64,000 nt of DNA from Streptomyces sp. NBC_00306 (GCF_036169555.1 NZ_CP108032.1:5022001-5086000), one strand, 5' to 3'; positions 50,471 to 59,356 are shown, numbered from the stretch's first letter. Notes: a model not told the origin generated them from the sequence alone. Numbers and translations are program-made.

Positions 50471-51355
50471 CTAGGCGCCCGCCGCGGGCCCCGGCCGCAG
50501 CCGCGCGTCGTCGTCCTCGCCGTCGACGCCCCAGCCCGCCAGCAGCCGCAGCGACTCGGCCGACCGCGTGCCCGGCTCCGCGTGGTAGGTGACCAGCGAC
50601 AGATCGTGATCGTCCGGAAGTCGCAGCGTCTCGTACGACAGCGTCATCTCGCCGACCAGCGGATGGTGGATCCGCTTCACGCCGTGGCCCTTGTCCTGGA
50701 CCGTGTGCGCGGCCCAGAGCCGCCGGAACTCCTCGCTCTTGACCGAGAGATCACCGATCAGCTCCGGCAGCTGCGGATCGTCCGCCGAGCACCCCGCGTA
50801 CATCCGCAGCACGCTCACCACCTCGGTCGCCTTGCACTCCCAGTCCATGTAGAGATCCGTGGCGTTGGGGTCGAGGAAGACCATCCGGGCCATGTTGCGG
50901 TCCTTCGCGGACAGGGCCGCGAAGTCGCCGAACAACGCTCGGGCCGTGCGGTTCCAGCCCAGGATGTCCAGCCGCCGCCCCACCACGTAGGCGGGCACGC
51001 CCTCCATGGCATCCATCAGCTGCTGCACGGACGGGCGCAGGTGCTGCGGCCTGCCCATCCGCCGGTGCTTCTTCTGCTTCGGCTTCGCGAGATGGCTCAG
51101 GTGGTCGCGCTCGGCGTCCGACAGCCGCAGCGCCCGCCCGATCGCGTCCAGCACCTCGGTGGACACATTGCGCCCGTTGCCCTGTTCCAGGCGGGTGTAG
51201 TACGCCACCGACACCCCCGCGAGCTGCGCCAGCTCCTCGCGGCGCAGCCCCGGTACCCGCCGACGGCGGCCCAGCTGCGGCAGGCCGACGTCCTCGGGCT
51301 GCAGCCGGGCGCGGCGTGAGCGGAGGAATTCGCTGAGTTCGGCGCGCTGGTCCAT
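50471..51355 (-). CDS. XRE-family regulator with MmyB-like ligand domain
   Basis: 294 residues. HTH at about 15-85 (VPGLRREELAQLAGVSVAYY, TRLEQGNGRNVS). The remaining two thirds are an MmyB-like ligand-binding domain (VPAYVVGRRLDILGWNRTAR; NMARMVFLDPNATDLYMDWE), which in MmyB binds fatty acid. Divergent from an alcohol dehydrogenase gene with 118 bp between, a pairing that is frequent in Streptomyces and suggests it regulates that gene. ATG 51355. Confidence 0.87.
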   Translation of the reverse strand: MDQRAELSEFLRSRRARLQPEDVGLPQLGRRRRVPGLRREELAQLAGVSVAYYTRLEQGNGRNVSTEVLDAIGRALRLSDAERDHLSHLAKPKQKKHRRMGRPQHLRPSVQQLMDAMEGVPAYVVGRRLDILGWNRTARALFGDFAALSAKDRNMARMVFLDPNATDLYMDWECKATEVVSVLRMYAGCSADDPQLPELIGDLSVKSEEFRRLWAAHTVQDKGHGVKRIHHPLVGEMTLSYETLRLPDDHDLSLVTYHAEPGTRSAESLRLLAGWGVDGEDDDARLRPGPAAGA

Positions 51356-51473
51356 GCTCACCAGTATCGCGCCACCCTTCCCACGCAGCCTGACCCTGCC
51401 AGTGGTACGCACGCCGGACGTAGGTACAACAGAGGGCTGGGTAGGTTCCGCGTACTTCGGCACAGTCGAGTGC

Positions 51474-52517
51474 ATGACCACGACTGTTTCCGCATACGCC
51501 GCTCCCGCCGCCAAGGCGCCGCTGGAGCGGACCACCATCCCGCGCCGTCCGGTGGGCGAGCACGACGTGCTCATCGAGATCAAGTACGCGGGCATCTGCC
51601 ACTCCGACATCCACCAGGCCCGTGACGGCTGGGGCGAGGGCATCTTCCCGATGGTCCCGGGACACGAGATCGCGGGGATCGTCACCGAGACCGGTCTCGG
51701 CGTCACCAAGTTCGCCGTCGGCGACCGGGTGGGCGTCGGCTGCATGGTCGACTCCTGCCGCGAGTGCGACAACTGCAAGGCCGGACTGGAGCAGTACTGC
51801 TCCGGCGGCAACGTCGGCACGTACAACGCCCTCGACAAGAACGGCGAGCCCACCTACGGCGGCTACTCCACCCACATCGTGGTGGACGAGGCCTTCACCC
51901 TGCGCATCCCCGACGGCCTGTCGCTCGACGTCGCCGCCCCGCTGCTGTGCGCCGGCATCACCCTCTACTCGCCGCTCGCGCACTGGAAGGCCGGTCCGGG
52001 CAAGAAGGTCGCCATCGTCGGCCTCGGCGGTCTCGGCCACATGGGCGTCAAGATCGCGCATGCGCTGGGCGCCGAAGTGACCGTTCTCAGCCAGTCGCTG
52101 CGCAAGAAGGACGACGGTCTGCGCCTCGGTGCCGACCACTACTACGCGACCAGTGACGAGGCGACCTTCGAGCAGCTGGCGGGCACGTTCGACCTCGTCG
52201 TCTCGACGGTGTCGGCCCCGCTCCCGCTGGACACCTATCTGGGTCTCCTGCGAACGGACGGAGCGCTGGTGAACGTGGGCGCTCCCGAGGAGCCGGTGTC
52301 CCTCAACCTCTTCTCCGTCATCGCCGGCCGCAAGACCCTCGCGGGCTCCGGTATCGGCGGTATCCGCGAGACCCAGGAGATGCTCGACTTCTGCGCCGAG
52401 CACGGCCTCGGCGCGGAGATCGAGGTGATCGGCGCCGACCGGATCAACGAGGCCTACGAGCGCGTGCTGTCGAGCGACGTGCGCTACCGCTTCGTGATCG
52501 ACGCGGCCACCATCTGA
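51474..52517 (+). CDS. Zinc-dependent alcohol dehydrogenase (YahK/AdhA-like)
   Basis: 347 residues. Catalytic zinc ligands Cys in YAGICHSDIHQARDGW, His in VPGHEIAGIV and Cys in the later segment; the structural zinc site is the four-Cys loop DSCRECDNCKAGLEQYC. Cofactor domain has VGLGGLGHMGVKIAHALG. The family reduces aldehydes with NADPH (cinnamyl-alcohol type). ATG 51474 follows no strong ribosome site but starts at the conserved N-terminus. Probably controlled by the divergent XRE regulator. Confidence 0.9.
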   Translation: MTTTVSAYAAPAAKAPLERTTIPRRPVGEHDVLIEIKYAGICHSDIHQARDGWGEGIFPMVPGHEIAGIVTETGLGVTKFAVGDRVGVGCMVDSCRECDNCKAGLEQYCSGGNVGTYNALDKNGEPTYGGYSTHIVVDEAFTLRIPDGLSLDVAAPLLCAGITLYSPLAHWKAGPGKKVAIVGLGGLGHMGVKIAHALGAEVTVLSQSLRKKDDGLRLGADHYYATSDEATFEQLAGTFDLVVSTVSAPLPLDTYLGLLRTDGALVNVGAPEEPVSLNLFSVIAGRKTLAGSGIGGIRETQEMLDFCAEHGLGAEIEVIGADRINEAYERVLSSDVRYRFVIDAATI

Positions 52518-52552
52518 GCGACCCGCGGCCCCCTTTCCGGGCCCCCTCCGGC

Positions 52553-52602
52553 ACCCCGGCCCGCGGTGGATCAGGCCCCCTCCTGACCACCGCGGCCGGG
52601 GT
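52553..52602 (+). terminator. Terminator after the alcohol dehydrogenase gene
   Basis: CCGCGGTGG at 52561-52569 pairs with CCACCGCGG at 52587-52595, extended by ACCCCGGC at 52553-52560 against GCCGGGGT at 52595-52602. Confidence 0.75.
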
Positions 52603-52668
52603 TTCGTCGTACGGCACATCCGGCCAGTCCGACCCAACTGAACAGTTGGTGGGTCCTAGGCTCGGACC

Positions 52669-53256
52669 ATGGCCTGGGACACCGCACGCACCCGCAGAGT
52701 CCTGCTCGCGGCGGCCGTCGACGAATTTGCCGAGTACGGCTTCGAAGGGGCGCGGATCGACCGCATCGGCGCCCGGGCGGGCGTCAACAAGGAGCGGATC
52801 TACCAGTACTTCGGCAACAAGCAACAGCTCTTCGACCATGTTCTGGACACCGAACGGGAGCGCATCGCGCGCACGGTCCCGGTCACCGGCGAACAGCTCG
52901 ACGACCTCGGGGAGTACGCCGGCCGGCTGTACGACTACCACTGCGCGCGCCCGCAGTTCATCCGCCTCCTCCAGTGGGAGGGCCTCCAGGACACCGGCGG
53001 CCCCGCGCTGCGCGAGGCCGACCGTACGGCGGCTCACGGCGTGGCCGTGCGGGCGCTCGGCGACGCGCAGAAGAAGGGCATGCTCGACGCGCGGCTGGCC
53101 CCCGAGGCCCTGTTCTACGCCGTACTCGCCCTGGGCGCCTGGTGGTTCAGCGCCCCGCAGGCCGTCCGCATGATCTACGCGGAGGCACCGGGGGAGGAGA
53201 CGGAACGCGCCACTCTGGTGGGGCTGGTGCGCCGGCTCGCGGGCCAGGAGCGCTGA
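52669..53256 (+). CDS. TetR/AcrR-family regulator
   Basis: 195 residues. HTH: RRVLLAAAVDEFAEYGFEGA, RIDRIGARAGVNKERIYQYF and GNKQQLFDHVL. The C-terminal ligand domain includes FIRLLQWEGLQDTGGPALRE. ATG 52669. Target unknown; it is convergent with the VOC gene and follows the alcohol dehydrogenase terminator. Confidence 0.87.
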   Translation: MAWDTARTRRVLLAAAVDEFAEYGFEGARIDRIGARAGVNKERIYQYFGNKQQLFDHVLDTERERIARTVPVTGEQLDDLGEYAGRLYDYHCARPQFIRLLQWEGLQDTGGPALREADRTAAHGVAVRALGDAQKKGMLDARLAPEALFYAVLALGAWWFSAPQAVRMIYAEAPGEETERATLVGLVRRLAGQER

Positions 53257-53266
53257 GGACCGCACG

Positions 53267-53635
53267 TCACCCGGGCCGGTGGCAGACCGCCTCCACATTG
53301 TTGCCGTCCGGGTCCCGTACGAACGCCCCGTAGTACGACGGGTGGTACTCGGGCCACACCCGCGGCTCATGGAGCACCTCGGCGCCCCCGCCGACCGCCG
53401 CGTCGAAGAAGGCGTGCACCGCCGCACGGTCGGCCGCCTCGAAGGCGATGTGCGCCTCCCGCGCCGCACCCTCCGTCGTCACCGGGCCGATCCAGAACCG
53501 CGGCTGCGTCGTGCCCCAGCCGATCACCTGGCCGAAGTCGAGCAGGCGGGTGCTGCCCAGCGGCGCGAGCACCCGGTCGTAGAAGGCGGCGGAGACAGCC
53601 GGGTCCGCCACCTGGAGCGAGATGTGGTCGAGCAT
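53267..53635 (-). CDS. VOC-fold (glyoxalase-like) protein
   Basis: 122 residues, one VOC domain. MLDHISLQVADPAVSAAFYD provides the first metal-side His, AHIAFEAADRAAVHAFFDAA the second strand set, and GAFVRDPDGNNVEAVCH the final Glu ligand. Members detoxify or rearrange small molecules or bind drugs; the substrate is not evident. It may be regulated by the convergent TetR, but no operator was identified. Confidence 0.83.
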   Translation of the reverse strand: MLDHISLQVADPAVSAAFYDRVLAPLGSTRLLDFGQVIGWGTTQPRFWIGPVTTEGAAREAHIAFEAADRAAVHAFFDAAVGGGAEVLHEPRVWPEYHPSYYGAFVRDPDGNNVEAVCHRPG

Positions 53636-53715
53636 GGTCCGAGCGTGGCACACGGCACGGGCGGCGCCCCCGACGACGAGCCGTGGCCGGCCGGCGGGAT
53701 CCCGGCCCGCCCGCC

Positions 53716-55377
53716 TCAGCAGTCGGATCCGGCCGAACGGGGCACCCGGTAGGGCGAGTCCAGCCGGTACTCCCCGGCCCGCGGCACGGTCAGCCGCGTC
53801 CACTCGCCCTCCTGCCGCAGACAGGCACCGCTCGCCCGCAGCCACGGTGAGTACGCCACCCGTACCGTCACCGAACCGGCGGCCGGCATCCGTACCGTCA
53901 GTGACGCGTCGTCCCCGCCCACCACCGTCGCCGGGGACGACACCAGCGGTACCGCGCCGCGCACCCGGTAGACCGTCCAGCCCTCGTCCTGCCACACCTG
54001 CTCCAGCCACGACGGCGCGCCGCGGACGATCGCGGCCTCGTCCTCCGCCGGGCCGTCCGGCCGCCCGTGCGGCAGCACCACATAGCCGACCGCCCAGCGG
54101 TCCAGCCACTGCCGGTACGTCGCCGGATTCAGCGAGCCGTCGTAGAAGAGCCGCCCGCGCTCGACGTCGAGCTGACGGTTCCAGCCGCGTGCCAGGTTGA
54201 TGTGCGGGGCGAGCGCGGTGGCCTCGCGGTGGTTGCGGGCGGGGACGACCTCGACCCGCGTACGGTCCGCGCCCAGCCGCTCCAGCTCACGGACGACACC
54301 ATCCGTGTGCGCCGCCCAGGACGGGACGTCGGTGGAGACGACCAGATCGTCCTCGGTCTTGTCGATCAGCCAGTACGTGCTGAAGAAGAGCGCGACCGCG
54401 AGCACGGCCCGTGCGGGGCGCACCAGGCCGCGGGCGAACTCCCCGGCCCACGCCGCAGGCCCCGGCCCGGTGCGCGAGCCCTCGCCGAACCGCGTGAGCA
54501 GCGCCGCGAGCAGCACCGGAGCCGCCGCGAGGCCGAGCAGCCGCTCGACGTTCGTGCCGATCGGCGAGGCGATGAGATACGTCAGCACGACACCGAGGCC
54601 GTACACCCCGGCGCCGAAGCGCACCACCCGCCACGCGCGGGGCGCGGCGAGAGCCACCGCGGCCGAGACGGCCAGCGGCATCCACAGTTTCTCCGTCGCC
54701 ATGGGCTGCTCGCCCCGGAAGGGGAACAGCCATGTCACCACGCCCACCACCACGAACGGCGGCAGTATCAGCGCGAGCCCCTTGCGCCACTGCCGGTCCA
54801 GCAGCCAGGCCGCACCGGCCACCACGAGGAACAGCCCGGCGACGGGACTCGCCGTCGTGGCGAGCGCCGCGCACACCATCGCGACGCCCGTCCTGCGGAC
54901 GTACAGCAGAGCGGGCAGACCGAGCGCGACGCCCAGCGCGAACGTGGTCCGCCCCGAGGCGATGTTGCACCACAGCGCCAGCGCCCCGACCACGGCGGGC
55001 GCGAGCGGCCACCGCACCCCGGCCCTCACGAACAGGCAGGCCAGCACCCACGTCCCGACGAGACCGGCCAGCACCGACACCGTCCGCACCCCGAGCACCG
55101 CCATCAACGGGGGTGCCAGCAGGCTGTAGTTGGCGGTGTGCGTGCCGCCGTACCAGGAGAAGTTGTACGCGGTGGCCGGGTGACGCTCCATGAACCCGGC
55201 CCACGCGAGCTGCGCGGCCAGATCCCCGCCACCGGTCGCGAGCCACACCGCCCACAGCGCGTACAGCGGCACGGCCACGGCGGTCGCGACGAGCGGGACG
55301 CGCCACCACGGCGGCGCGTCCCGCTCAACTGCCCGTGCCGGCAACGTCCGAGTCCGCTCACTGATCCCCACGGGCAA
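53716..55377 (-). CDS. Large membrane protein, possible GT-C-like glycosyltransferase
   Basis: 553 residues. About ten membrane segments fill residues 25-345; a soluble C-terminal domain of about 200 residues follows (DLVVSTDVPSWAAHTDGVVR; DASLTVRMPAAGSVTVRVAY). The outer loop after segment 1 has AGFMERHPATAYNFSWYGGT, and the soluble part ends with beta-rich sequence. The arrangement resembles actinobacterial polyprenyl-phosphate-sugar transferases, but the acidic loop motif typical of GT-C enzymes is not clear, so function is left open. ATG 55377. Confidence 0.65.
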   Translation of the reverse strand: MPVGISERTRTLPARAVERDAPPWWRVPLVATAVAVPLYALWAVWLATGGGDLAAQLAWAGFMERHPATAYNFSWYGGTHTANYSLLAPPLMAVLGVRTVSVLAGLVGTWVLACLFVRAGVRWPLAPAVVGALALWCNIASGRTTFALGVALGLPALLYVRRTGVAMVCAALATTASPVAGLFLVVAGAAWLLDRQWRKGLALILPPFVVVGVVTWLFPFRGEQPMATEKLWMPLAVSAAVALAAPRAWRVVRFGAGVYGLGVVLTYLIASPIGTNVERLLGLAAAPVLLAALLTRFGEGSRTGPGPAAWAGEFARGLVRPARAVLAVALFFSTYWLIDKTEDDLVVSTDVPSWAAHTDGVVRELERLGADRTRVEVVPARNHREATALAPHINLARGWNRQLDVERGRLFYDGSLNPATYRQWLDRWAVGYVVLPHGRPDGPAEDEAAIVRGAPSWLEQVWQDEGWTVYRVRGAVPLVSSPATVVGGDDASLTVRMPAAGSVTVRVAYSPWLRASGACLRQEGEWTRLTVPRAGEYRLDSPYRVPRSAGSDC

Positions 55378-55478
55378 ACCCTAATGGCGGGTCCTCGCCG
55401 GGCAGCGGGCCCCGACAAGGTCCTGCCGACAGCCCCCGGTCAGGCGCCCCTGTCAGGCGGCCCCGTTCAGGTGGCCGT

Positions 55479-57104
55479 TCAGGCGACCGCGCGGCCCGAC
55501 CGCAACTTCAGCCGCTCGCCCGTGAATCCGCTCCGGAACCGCCGGTCGTGCGAGACGACGACCACCGCTCCCTCGTACGCCGCCAGCGCCTCCTCCAGCT
55601 CCTCCACCAGACTCAGCGCCACATGGTTCGTGGGCTCGTCCAGGACGAGCAGATCCGCGGGGGCCGCCAGCAGCCGGGCCAGTTCGAGACGCCGCTGCTG
55701 ACCCACGGACAGCGCCGCGACCGGGACCGCCAGATCCTCCTCGCGGAACAGTCCGAGACCGAGCAGCTCGGCGGCGTACTCCTCGGGGAGACCGCGACGG
55801 CCCGCCGCGTACGCCGCCAGCAGCGTTCCGCGGGACGGTACGGCCGGCAGCTCCTGCGGCAGATACCCGACCCGGACCCGCTCCTGACGGCGCACCGTGC
55901 CCTCGTCGGGGCGCACGTCCCCGGCCAGCACCCGCAGCAGCGTGGTCTTGCCGGCCCCGTTCGGACCGGTCACCAGGAGCCGCTGCCCGGCCTCCACCCG
56001 CAGCGCGTCCACCCGCAGCCGGTCACCGACGGCGATGCCGGTCAGCTCGGTCAGCAGCCCCTCCCGGCCACCGCTGACCGGCCTGGCCACGAAGCGCAGC
56101 GGCTCCGGAGGCGGGGACACCGGCTCCCTGCGCAGCCGCTCCAACCGCACCCGCGCGGCCCTGACCTGCCCGGACAGCTTCGCCTCATGGGAACGCCGGT
56201 GCTTGCCGAACCCCTGGCGCGGGTCCTTCCCGGTCGTCGCCAGCCGCTGCCCGGCCGCCGCCACCAGTTCCTCCGTACGGGCCACGTCCGCCAGCCACTC
56301 CTGGTGGTCGAGCTCCCGGCGGCGGCGGGCGGCGGCCTTCGCGGCCCGGTAGCCGTGCCAGCCGTCGCCGTACCGGGTCACCGCACGGGTGTCGCGGTCG
56401 ACCTCGAGGATCGTGGTCGCGACGCGTTCGAGGAAGGCACGGTCGTGCGTCACGGCGACGACCGTGCCCCGGTGCGCCCGCAGCCGGTCCTCCAGCCACT
56501 CGGTGGCCTGCCGGTCGAGATGGTTCGTCGGCTCGTCGAGGAGCAGCAGCTCGGGCGCGGCCGACAGCACACAGGCGAGCGCCAGCCGCGACTGTTCCCC
56601 GCCCGAGAGCGTGCCGATCGGACGCTCCCGGGTGACATGGGTCAGCCCGAGCCCGTGCAGGGCGGCATCGATGCGGGCGTCCGCCTCGTAACCGCCGCGC
56701 TCGTCGAAGGCGGTGAGGAGGTCCCCGTACGCGGCGAGCTCGTCCTCGTCGGCCTCCGCGAGACGTTCCTCGGCGTGCCGCAGCCGCCGCTCGATCTCCC
56801 GCAGCTCGGCGAGCGCGGCATCGACGGCCTGCTGCACGGTGTGCGCGGGCCCCAGGCCGAAGGTCTGCGCCAGGGTCTGCGCGAGATGCCCGGTGCCGCC
56901 GGGCGCGCCGACGGTGATCTCCCCGGCGTCGGGCGCCTCGGCCCCGGCGATCAGCCGCAGCAGGGTGGATTTCCCGGAGCCGTTCTCCCCGATGACACCG
57001 GCGCGTTCGCCGGGCCGGACGGTGAAGGACACCTGGTCGAGTACGGAGCGGTCCCCATAGGCCTTGGAGACGTCCTTCATGGTCAGTTGGGCGCGTTCGC
57101 GCAT
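55479..57104 (-). CDS. ABC-F family ATPase (probable ribosome protection)
   Basis: 541 residues, two ABC domains and no membrane segment. First domain: Walker A GENGSGKST, signature LSGGEQSR and LLLLDEPTNHLD; second: GPNGAGKTT, a changed signature LSVGQQRR and LLVLDEPTNHVAL. A charged linker of about 90 residues joins them (AAKAAARRRRELDHQEW; RSHEAKLSGQVRAARVRLER), the part that reaches into the ribosome. Such proteins (VmlR, Msr, Lsa, TlrC types) dislodge 50S antibiotics. A leader ORF upstream suggests drug-induced attenuation. ATG 57104 follows AGGGAAAG. Confidence 0.88.
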   Translation of the reverse strand: MRERAQLTMKDVSKAYGDRSVLDQVSFTVRPGERAGVIGENGSGKSTLLRLIAGAEAPDAGEITVGAPGGTGHLAQTLAQTFGLGPAHTVQQAVDAALAELREIERRLRHAEERLAEADEDELAAYGDLLTAFDERGGYEADARIDAALHGLGLTHVTRERPIGTLSGGEQSRLALACVLSAAPELLLLDEPTNHLDRQATEWLEDRLRAHRGTVVAVTHDRAFLERVATTILEVDRDTRAVTRYGDGWHGYRAAKAAARRRRELDHQEWLADVARTEELVAAAGQRLATTGKDPRQGFGKHRRSHEAKLSGQVRAARVRLERLRREPVSPPPEPLRFVARPVSGGREGLLTELTGIAVGDRLRVDALRVEAGQRLLVTGPNGAGKTTLLRVLAGDVRPDEGTVRRQERVRVGYLPQELPAVPSRGTLLAAYAAGRRGLPEEYAAELLGLGLFREEDLAVPVAALSVGQQRRLELARLLAAPADLLVLDEPTNHVALSLVEELEEALAAYEGAVVVVSHDRRFRSGFTGERLKLRSGRAVA

Positions 57105-57137
57105 GGTCTTTCCCTGAAAATGACATGCCCGCGAAGG

Positions 57138-57155
57138 GGTGCGCGACGGCGCACC
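57138..57155 (-). terminator. Candidate attenuator hairpin before the ABC-F gene
   Basis: On the minus strand GGTGCGC-CGTC-GCGCACC, a perfect 7-bp stem, 33 bp before the ABC-F start and followed after a short gap by TCATTTT. A second stem, GTGCT-ACGACG-AGCAC, lies at 57200-57215 after the leader ORF. Confidence 0.55.
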
Positions 57156-57234
57156 GCAGGGCAGGGGTGGGTTCTGCCGGACCGGGGGACGTCAGCGCGG
57201 TGCTACGACGAGCACGCGGCGTCCGCGGCCGGAA

Positions 57235-57267
57235 TCAGAGAAAGAAGTAGTGCTTGTGCGAACCCAT
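57235..57267 (-). CDS. Leader peptide MGSHKHYFFL before the ABC-F gene
   Basis: Ten codons plus TGA. The peptide MGSHKHYFFL (aromatic-rich end) is the kind of short upstream ORF on which antibiotic-bound ribosomes stall, freeing a downstream antiterminator in ABC-F, erm and related genes. A -10 box TAGACT on the same strand ends six bases before the ATG, so the leader mRNA may begin at its start codon. It is separated from the ABC-F ATG by about 130 bp with stem-loops. Confirmation would need expression data; the position and composition are the evidence. Confidence 0.65.
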   Translation of the reverse strand: MGSHKHYFFL

Positions 57268-57273
57268 GCGTCC

Positions 57274-57279
57274 AGTCTA
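57274..57279 (-). promoter_or_regulatory. -10 box for the leader peptide/ABC-F transcript
   Basis: TAGACT on the minus strand, then GGACGC, then the leader ATG. The -35 is unclear. Confidence 0.5.
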
Positions 57280-57457
57280 GCCAAGCCCCTGCCGCGGAGA
57301 GGAGTCATTTTCGCCGCCGACGTCCCTCCGGGAACGGGGCTGTCCTGCCGCGGTACGAGCGGGCCGGGCGCGAACATGTCCCGCCGGGGACGGGATTTCG
57401 CGTCGGGCGGAACGCTGCCGCACTCTCCGCGGCGCCCGTCGCTCCTACTCTGATGTG

Positions 57458-58000
57458 GTGAGCAGCCACGCGCCGAACCAAGCCCGCGTCCTTCCCCTGC
57501 GCCCACTGACGGCGGCGCCCGCAGCCCGGGAGCCGCTGTGGCGGAACATCGTCGGGGACGTCCTGCGCCGTGAACGGCGCGCCCAGCAGCGCACGCTCAA
57601 GGACGTGGCCGACGCGGCGCGTATCTCGATGCCGTATCTCTCCGAGCTCGAACGCGGCCGCAAGGAGGCCTCGTCGGAGGTCCTCGCCGCGGCCGCGCAC
57701 GCCCTCGGCCTCGGACTGGCCGATCTTCTCGCCCTGGCCCACCGCGAACTGGCGCGGCCGGCGCGGACGCGGCACGGCAGGCCCGGGCCCGCCGCACCGG
57801 TCGTCCCCGCCGCCCCCGCTGCTCCTGCCGCTCCCGGGCGGGTGGTCGCCGAAGGTGCCGAGGACGCGCGCGTTCAGGACGACGGCACGGCGACGACCGG
57901 GGTGGAGCCGAGCGCGCGAGCCGTACGGGTTACGGCGCTCACGCGCACGGCCCGCGCACGGCAGGCACCGCGCCAGGGCGACGTCCGCCTCGCCGCCTGA
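57458..58000 (+). CDS. popR: PopR/ClgR-like XRE-family regulator
   Basis: About 180 residues. HTH at about 30-90: RRERRAQQRTLKDVADAARI, SMPYLSELERGRKEASSEVL and AAAHALGLGLADLLALAHRE, very close to ClgR/PopR. A Pro/Ala-rich linker follows and the protein ends in RLAA. In S. lividans PopR, two C-terminal alanines target it to ClpP1/P2 and PopR activates clpP3clpP4. Adjacency to the clpP pair fits. GTG 57458 (57455 alternative) has no ribosome site. The name is by similarity and context. Confidence 0.78.
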   Translation: MSSHAPNQARVLPLRPLTAAPAAREPLWRNIVGDVLRRERRAQQRTLKDVADAARISMPYLSELERGRKEASSEVLAAAAHALGLGLADLLALAHRELARPARTRHGRPGPAAPVVPAAPAAPAAPGRVVAEGAEDARVQDDGTATTGVEPSARAVRVTALTRTARARQAPRQGDVRLAA

Positions 58001-58098
58001 CGGACGTACGCCCGGCACTGGCACCGGCACAGGCACCTGTGCCGGGCGGCCGCCGCCTGCACGGAGCCGGTGGCGGCGGCCGTCGGCGCCGCGGGGGC

Positions 58099-58701
58099 TC
58101 AGACCGTCACGAGCCGACGGCTGAGCACCTCGTCGGCGAGCCCGTACGCCACCGCCTCCTGCGCGGTGAAGAACTTGTCGCGGTCCATGTCCGCCCGCAG
58201 CGTCGCCGCGTCATGCGGGACATGGCGGGAGAGCACGTCCTCGACCTGCGACCGGATCCGGAGCACTTCCCTGGCCTGAAGGGCGAGGTCGGAGACCGTC
58301 CCCTGCCGGCCGCCACTGGTCGGCTGACCCAGCAGCACCCGCGCGTGTTCGAGCACGAACCGCCGGCCCGGATCCCCGCCCGCCAGCAGCACCGCCGCGG
58401 TCGAGGCCGCCTGCCCCACGCAGAACGTCGAGATCGGCGCGCGGACGAACGTCATCGTGTCGTAGATCGCCATGAGCGAAGTGAACGAGCCGCCCGGCGA
58501 GTTGATGTAGATCGCGATCTCGGTGTCCGGACTCGACGACTCGAGGTGGAGCAGCTGGGCGATCACGACGTTGGCCACGCCGTCGTCGATCTCGGTACCG
58601 AGGAAGATGATCCGCTCGGACAGCAGCCTGCTGAACACGTCGTAGGACCGCTCGCCCTGCGCGGTGCGCTCCACGACGTTCGGAATCGTGTACTGGCCCA
58701 T
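58099..58701 (-). CDS. clpP4: ClpP-family protease subunit (ClpP4-like) lacking the catalytic histidine
   Basis: 200 residues of typical ClpP fold. Nucleophile Ser100 is in FCVGQAASTAA (usually AASMGA). The histidine position, usually MIHQP, reads RVLLGQPTSGG, with Gly125 for His (codon GGT). YINSPGGSFTSLMAIYDTM and the acidic residue region RADMDRDKFF are intact. It therefore probably cannot hydrolyse alone and pairs with the complete ClpP3-like subunit in a mixed ring. Its ATG lies one base after the upstream stop codon, so translation is coupled. Confidence 0.87.
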   Translation of the reverse strand: MGQYTIPNVVERTAQGERSYDVFSRLLSERIIFLGTEIDDGVANVVIAQLLHLESSSPDTEIAIYINSPGGSFTSLMAIYDTMTFVRAPISTFCVGQAASTAAVLLAGGDPGRRFVLEHARVLLGQPTSGGRQGTVSDLALQAREVLRIRSQVEDVLSRHVPHDAATLRADMDRDKFFTAQEAVAYGLADEVLSRRLVTV

Positions 58702-58702
58702 G

Positions 58703-59356
58703 TCAGAGTCCCGCCCGTCGCCGTGAACCGGCCGGCCGCACGTCGTCGAGCGATTCGACGACCCGGTCGACCATGCCGTACTCCCGCGCCTGCTCGGCCG
58801 TGAACCAGCGGTCACGATCGCCGTCGCGGGAGATCGTCTCCTCGCTCTGGCCGGTGTGCTCCGCCGTGATCCGCTCGACCGCCTTCTTGGTGTACTCCAG
58901 GTTCTCCGCCTGGATCGCGATGTCGGCGGCGGTGCCGCCGATACCGGCGGACGGCTGGTGCATCATGATCCGCGCGTTCGGCAGGGCGAAACGCTTCCCC
59001 GCCGTGCCCACCGTGACCAGGAACTGCCCCATGCTGGCGGCGAATCCCATCGCGAGCGTCGAGACGTCGTTGGGGATCAGCCGCATCGTGTCGTAGATCG
59101 CCAGCCCGGCCGTCACCGAACCGCCCGGGCTGTTGATGTAGAGGCAGATGTCGGTCCGCGAGTCCTCCGCCGACAGGAGCAGCATCTGTGCGCAGACCCG
59201 GTTGGCCGAGACCTCGTCGACCTGGGTGCCGAGCAGGACGATGCGCTGGTTCAGGAGTTGCGCGGCCAGATGGTCGTCGAAGCGGGTGGGCGCGGTGTCA
59301 CCCTCGGAGGCGCGTGGGCCGAAGGCCGGGTCACGGCCGGTGATGAGTGCTGACAT
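58703..59356 (-). CDS. clpP3: ClpP-family protease subunit (ClpP3-like), complete triad
   Basis: 217 residues. Ser108 in LAMGFAASMGQFL, His133 in IMMHQPSAGIGG and Asp in SRDGDRDRWFTA form a complete catalytic triad. YINSPGGSVTAGLAIYDTM matches the substrate strand. ATG 59356 follows AAGGAGG. First gene of the two-gene operon; a PopR-like box lies 94 bp upstream. In S. lividans clpP3clpP4 is used when clpP1P2 fails. Confidence 0.92.
   Translation of the reverse strand: MSALITGRDPAFGPRASEGDTAPTRFDDHLAAQLLNQRIVLLGTQVDEVSANRVCAQMLLLSAEDSRTDICLYINSPGGSVTAGLAIYDTMRLIPNDVSTLAMGFAASMGQFLVTVGTAGKRFALPNARIMMHQPSAGIGGTAADIAIQAENLEYTKKAVERITAEHTGQSEETISRDGDRDRWFTAEQAREYGMVDRVVESLDDVRPAGSRRRAGL

Larger units (their letters stand above)
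57105..57457. other. Regulatory region between ABC-F gene and the PopR-like gene
   Basis: 353 bp. On the minus strand it holds a promoter-like box, a 10-residue leader ORF and several stem-loops before the ABC-F start. On the plus strand a -10-like TACTCT at 57446-57451 stands seven bases before GTG 57458 of the PopR-like gene. No further gene is likely. Confidence 0.65.

Noticed and set aside
57192..57506. 104-codon minus-strand frame overlapping the ABC-F leader region
   Set aside because: It overlaps the PopR-like gene start and the leader in another frame; Arg/Gly-rich composition and no similarity.
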